Shown one piece after another: positions 60,882-64,000 of a stretch of 64,000 nt of DNA; the first letter of the stretch is position 1; every line of letters begins with the position of its first letter. This stretch comes from JAWPMV01 sp038527215. GTDB taxonomy: Bacteria > Bacteroidota > Bacteroidia > J057. The notes under the pieces are model-generated. The model was not told the DNA's origin. It did not search any database and worked only from the letters and a program-made list of their open reading frames with translations. Made by a program: the position numbers and the translations under genes. The stretch lies in the NCBI GenBank assembly GCA_038527215.1, contig JBCBGC010000016.1, forward strand, positions 1 to 64,000, in the 5' to 3' direction.

Positions 60882-61535
60882 TTACTCCATATCCCGAATT
60901 TTCTTCCTTTTGTCCTGAACCACATTGTACTTCAGGCAAATGACCGGTTGGAAGTGTCCGCCGTCTACCCCGATCCGCCCTAAGCCAAAACTGCTGTAGC
61001 CGAGTCCGGGGGTATAATAGGCAAGCACGTCATCTTTCGGGCGGGGATTGGCATAGCCCATTTGCATGCCCAGGTCCAAATGCCATCTTTCTGATACGCG
61101 GATGACAAAACCGATGGTAGTACTCATGCCCCATTGCCAGCCCCTAACCTCACGGGTAGGACCAGTGGTTCCCTGGGTGGGATTGATTTCTTCACTGAAA
61201 TAACTGCCCGTCAGATTGACGGCGATATACGGATAATCCCAATCGATTTGATTGTAAAAGCGTCCCCCAACCCGAAGAAAAGCGGATTGGTTTCTGGGCT
61301 GTATGTAATTCTCGATAAATGCGAAGCGGGCTGGTTCACCATTCTGCAGCGTCTGCTGGCGAAAGCCCAGGCCCCCTTCCCAGGAGAAAAAAGAGGTCAG
61401 TTGTTGTTCCACGTGTAGATCAACCGTTCTGATCAACAGTGGAGAAAGTTGGAGGCCGATATGGATGTCCCCTTGGCTGTAGGCAGGGGAAAGGAAGAGC
61501 AAGCTAAGCAGGAAGGAGCCTAGAATTCGCGTCAT
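60882..61535 (-). CDS. Predicted outer-membrane beta-barrel protein, unknown function
   Basis: This 217-residue protein has a signal peptide (MTRILGSFLLSLLFLSPAYSQ) and alternating strands ending in aromatic residues (FFSWEGGLGFRQQ, AFLRVGGRFYN, YIAVNLTGSYF, WQWGMSTTIGFVIRV, HLDLGMQMGYA). Its C-terminus, unlike typical barrels, ends in a basic tail (YNVVQDKRKKIRDME). The pattern resembles DUF3575-like small barrels; family not certain. No operon partner is obvious. Confidence 0.6.
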   Translation of the reverse strand: MTRILGSFLLSLLFLSPAYSQGDIHIGLQLSPLLIRTVDLHVEQQLTSFFSWEGGLGFRQQTLQNGEPARFAFIENYIQPRNQSAFLRVGGRFYNQIDWDYPYIAVNLTGSYFSEEINPTQGTTGPTREVRGWQWGMSTTIGFVIRVSERWHLDLGMQMGYANPRPKDDVLAYYTPGLGYSSFGLGRIGVDGGHFQPVICLKYNVVQDKRKKIRDME

Positions 61536-61701
61536 ACGGTCACCCTTTGGTTGCCATCAGGTTTAAAACTAAGAAACTTTCTTTCAATCTTCCCATTTTC
61601 TGCTCCACAGGATGTTAGATAATCTCATCCAGGGCTTCCATTCCCCGCTATTTTTCAAAGATAGATTGTGAATTTTTCGAACCCTGATTGCTTTGTTTTC
61701 G

Positions 61702-61709
61702 TAACTTGT
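61702..61709 (+). promoter_or_regulatory. Possible -7 box of the exchanger gene
   Basis: TAACTTGT, preceded by TTTTCG, lies 24 bases before the ATG at 61733 and resembles the box before lptB. Confidence 0.3.
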
Positions 61710-61732
61710 GGTCCTGAAGGTTAAATAAATAG

Positions 61733-62707
61733 ATGTCGGGATTGTTGTTTTGGGTGTTGATTTTTGGGCTTACGTTAGTAACGCTCATTATCTCCGCTGA
61801 CTTCTTTATCAGAGGGGCCGAAAGAGTCGGACTCGCATTGGGAATACCACATTTTATCATTGGGGTGACCCTGATCGCCATTGGAACTTCTCTTCCTGAG
61901 CTGGTTACATCTATCGTTGCGGTTCTATCCTCCCCAGATGACTCAAAAATTGTACTAGGAAATGTCGTCGGCTCTAATTTGACGAATATTTGTTTAGTAT
62001 TAGGGGTCATTGGAGCCGTTTCTGGCGAGATACGTATCCAATTTGATGTGATGAAGGTCGATATGCCCATGATGTTGGGAGCGGCCTTTTTACTTTATCT
62101 CTGTGTACTAAATAGGTCATTTGGTTTGACCGAAGGGATTGCCTGCCTGGTTGGGATGGGGGTTTATCTCTGGTATGTCTTCCAACTAGGGCGGAAAAAC
62201 CGGGAAACTACCAAAGCTGTGGAAGGAGAACTTGGGGATGAATTACCGGCTGCCGATCCTTTCTCCTGGCGTGATCCCTTAATTCTGGTGGTTAGCGCGA
62301 TTGTCATCTACTTTTCCGCCAAGTACAATGTCATGTCCATCAGTGAGATTTCTACGGCGCTGGAAATCGGCAAGGAATACATCGCCCTGACGGCCGTATC
62401 CTTGGGTACCTCTTTGCCTGAACTGGTGGTCTCCATAGTGGCGATCCGGGCAGGAAATGGAGAAATGGCCGTCGGCAATATCGTCGGCTCAAATATCTTC
62501 AACGTATTTGCGGTCATGGGGATTCCCCGCCTCTTCGGGGAAATTGTGGTGCCGGAATCCTTGATGGATTTCAGTATGCCTGCGATGCTGGTGGCCAGTT
62601 GCCTTTTCTTCGTAGCACTGTTGGACAAAGTCGTAAATCGCTGGGAAGGATTTATCTTCCTGATCATTTACTTCGTGTTCCTGGCCAATATCATCGGCAT
62701 CGCCTAG
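61733..62707 (+). CDS. Calcium/sodium antiporter (YrbG/CaxA-like)
   Basis: The 324-residue inner-membrane protein has about ten helices and two inverted repeats with the cation-binding signature: GTSLPELVTSIVA...GNVVGSNLTNI and GTSLPELVVSIVA...GNIVGSNIFNV. These alpha-repeats define the Ca2+/cation antiporter superfamily (K+-dependent Na+/Ca2+ exchanger type). A cytoplasmic loop near residue 150-180 (RKNRETTKAVEGELGDE) separates the halves. Length is standard. It is convergent with the SPOR-like gene. Confidence 0.93.
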   Translation: MSGLLFWVLIFGLTLVTLIISADFFIRGAERVGLALGIPHFIIGVTLIAIGTSLPELVTSIVAVLSSPDDSKIVLGNVVGSNLTNICLVLGVIGAVSGEIRIQFDVMKVDMPMMLGAAFLLYLCVLNRSFGLTEGIACLVGMGVYLWYVFQLGRKNRETTKAVEGELGDELPAADPFSWRDPLILVVSAIVIYFSAKYNVMSISEISTALEIGKEYIALTAVSLGTSLPELVVSIVAIRAGNGEMAVGNIVGSNIFNVFAVMGIPRLFGEIVVPESLMDFSMPAMLVASCLFFVALLDKVVNRWEGFIFLIIYFVFLANIIGIA

Positions 62708-62719
62708 CCAGCACAGGCC

Positions 62720-63301
62720 CTAATCCTTATTCAAATCGTATTTTGGGATTTTTACTTTCTCAGGAACGATAAAGGCTCCTGCGAAATGCTCGCGTGCTTT
62801 ACGGAGGAATAGAATAGCTTCTTCTCTCTCCAGAAAATCCCCTATGCGAACCACATAGTTGGGAGACTTAAAGGTCCGGTAAGAGGCCATATCAGGGAAG
62901 AAAGTATTGGCCCTGGCCATCGATCTCTCAGAACCCTCGTAGCCTGTACCCGCAAAAATCTGAATGCGGAACCCCTGAGCCGTATTTTTCCCACCTACCA
63001 GACTTTTGTGCCGATTGACGAGTTCATCCAGTCGGGGATCACGGTCTACGTACACCTTGTTTCCGCCTGCAAAGAGATAGTTGAGGCTTTTCCCTTTTAC
63101 TGGTCCCCCGATTCCTGTGGGCTTGGTTGGGGGAAGGGGAGCATCGGGTAGGACAAAAATGACCCGGTCACGGTACCGACCAACTTCTTCCCGCTCGTAT
63201 TTGTAATATTCTTCCTCTCCACCTTTTTTCTTCTTATCACCTTCACCGCCTTGAGGAGGAAATACCATTAATAGGGATAGGAGAATTGCAAATGCGTTCA
63301 T
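62720..63301 (-). CDS. Exported SPOR-like domain protein
   Basis: The ATG at 63301 gives 193 residues with a short signal peptide (MNAFAILLSLLMVF); a longer frame (from 63376) is less likely. A Lys/Glu-rich low-complexity stretch follows (GDKKKKGGEEEYYKYEREE). The C-terminal ~75 residues have the SPOR pattern: GFRIQIFAGTGYEGSERSMARA, FPDMASYRTFKSPNYVVRIGDF, REEAILFLRKARE and AFIVPEKV. SPOR domains bind denuded peptidoglycan glycans at division sites. It may act in the cell wall. Confidence 0.75.
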   Translation of the reverse strand: MNAFAILLSLLMVFPPQGGEGDKKKKGGEEEYYKYEREEVGRYRDRVIFVLPDAPLPPTKPTGIGGPVKGKSLNYLFAGGNKVYVDRDPRLDELVNRHKSLVGGKNTAQGFRIQIFAGTGYEGSERSMARANTFFPDMASYRTFKSPNYVVRIGDFLEREEAILFLRKAREHFAGAFIVPEKVKIPKYDLNKD

Positions 63302-63420
63302 AATGATCTGGGTAAGTAAAGGGGCGCAACCTATGGAAGTGTGGTACAAATGTCGGAATAAGTTCCTAATCTTCAAACGTAAGGGGAGGGAGATGTGTTA
63401 TGTCAATTCGAAATAAATGC

Positions 63421-64000
63421 TTATCGAATCAGGGTGACCGTATCATTTTCGCGCTGCGTCCTGCCTGATTGAAAGAGGACTTCCAACTCAAAGACATAGA
63501 CTCCTTCCGAGACCGGAATCCCATTTAGCCCTCTGCCGTCCCATCTGAAAGCCGGATCCTGTGAACTGTAAACCAGCTGTCCATGGTGGTTGTAGATGGC
63601 AATGTTCAGGGATTGAACGCCCTGATGTTTTACCAGGAAAAAATCATTGATGCCATCTCCGTTTGGCGAAAAAGCCGAAGCGAAATTGATTTTATCATTG
63701 GATTTAATGACCAGTTCTTTCTGGATGTTGACATCACAGCCTTGCTGGTCGGTTACGACTACGTTCACTTCGTAGGTTCCCGGTCTTGGAAATTGATGGA
63801 CCGGTTTGGCTTGATGAGAAGTGTCTCCGTCTCCGAAATCCCATTGCCAGGCGGAGATAGAAATGTTGCTCTTGATGGCGAAGGTAATTTCCCGGGCTTG
63901 CCAGGCAAACTGATTGCGGTCAGGTAGAATAGAGATCGTCTCTGGTGAGAATACCTTGATGGCTACGGGCACCTTTCTACTTTGGCAGCTGGGATGGGAA
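63421..64000 (-). CDS. PKD-domain surface protein with T9SS type B sorting domain (3' part, 5' end outside window)
   Basis: The frame stays open to the window edge (SPSCQSRKVPVAIKVF), so the GTG at 63972 is not necessarily the start. A PKD domain (ISAWQWDFGDGDTSHQAKP, with a Pro-rich turn and TYEVNVVVTDQQGC) precedes a type B C-terminal domain (INFASAFSPNGDGINDFF ... NDTVTLIR). The protein is exported by T9SS. Only the last ~193 residues are visible. Two T9SS genes thus flank the window. Confidence 0.88.
   Translation of the reverse strand, partial: SHPSCQSRKVPVAIKVFSPETISILPDRNQFAWQAREITFAIKSNISISAWQWDFGDGDTSHQAKPVHQFPRPGTYEVNVVVTDQQGCDVNIQKELVIKSNDKINFASAFSPNGDGINDFFLVKHQGVQSLNIAIYNHHGQLVYSSQDPAFRWDGRGLNGIPVSEGVYVFELEVLFQSGRTQRENDTVTLIR

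Noticed and set aside
1..64000. tRNA, rRNA, insertion sequence or prophage genes
   Set aside because: I looked through the intergenic spacers on both strands and found no cloverleaf arm motif, transposase or integrase; small RNAs cannot be excluded by eye.

Overview
This 64 kb window is chromosomal DNA from a member of the Bacteroidota, most likely a Saprospiria/Lewinella-type organism. The evidence is four secreted proteins with type IX secretion (T9SS) C-terminal sorting domains (two type A, two type B), a two-component-regulator-propeller/Y_Y_Y/LytS-type sensor kinase, DUF4476 modules, TAnnTTTG-like -7 promoter boxes and few Shine-Dalgarno sites. GC is moderate (about 50%, judged by eye). 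I see no rRNA, tRNA, CRISPR array, insertion sequence or prophage gene. The genus assignment is inference.

Layout. 1-3835: the 3' part of a giant secreted protein built of ten near-identical 125-residue repeats. 3990-8398: a GT-C-like membrane glycosyltransferase, a LON-domain protein, an ArsR regulator, an SH3-like lipoprotein and a PAP2 phosphatase. 8399-12986 (minus strand): a propeller histidine kinase and an exonuclease/GIY-YIG fusion. 13180-18847: a triple-DUF4476 protein, a small anchored Cys-containing protein, ndk, nrnA, a beta-barrel-like protein, lipA and a SixA-type phosphatase. 18933-27069: the most unusual locus, a tight three-gene operon of a CHAT protease, a MoxR AAA+ ATPase and an 1878-residue three-pass membrane protein. 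27074-36304: alpha/beta hydrolase, rfaE2-type adenylyltransferase, pdhA, recF, a DUF721 protein, pdxJ, a Deg protease and an ABC ATPase/membrane protein pair. 36398-49653: an Omp85-like protein, a double zinc-ribbon protein, a type B T9SS protein, recJ, a type A T9SS protein, lptB, a GH3 protein, psd and methylmalonyl-CoA epimerase. 49734-54038: an eight-SLBB polysaccharide export protein and a Wzz-like protein. 54001-64000: a secreted caspase-fold protease, two small-operon proteins of unknown function, a 2-oxoacid dehydrogenase E2, cinA, a beta-barrel-like protein, a Na+/Ca2+ exchanger, a SPOR-like protein and the 3' part of a PKD/type B T9SS protein.

The candidate new system is the CHAT-MoxR-giant operon. 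The giant protein's topology (N-terminus inside, two PKD domains outside, a degenerate vWA-like domain inside, then TPR-like, four-bladed hemopexin-like and catalytically degenerate amidase_2/PGRP-like domains outside) suggests a trans-envelope device. Periplasmic sensing or peptidoglycan binding would be linked to a cytoplasmic MoxR/vWA module and a CHAT protease. It resembles the ternary CHAT/VMAP-MoxR-vWA conflict systems known from comparative genomics, but puts the vWA part into a membrane-spanning scaffold with hemopexin and PGRP-like modules. Its function (immunity, regulated death or envelope surveillance) is inference only.

Most remaining genes are ordinary housekeeping or envelope genes. 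Start sites were moved downstream of the longest open frame wherever a signal peptide, terminator or promoter-like box argued for it.
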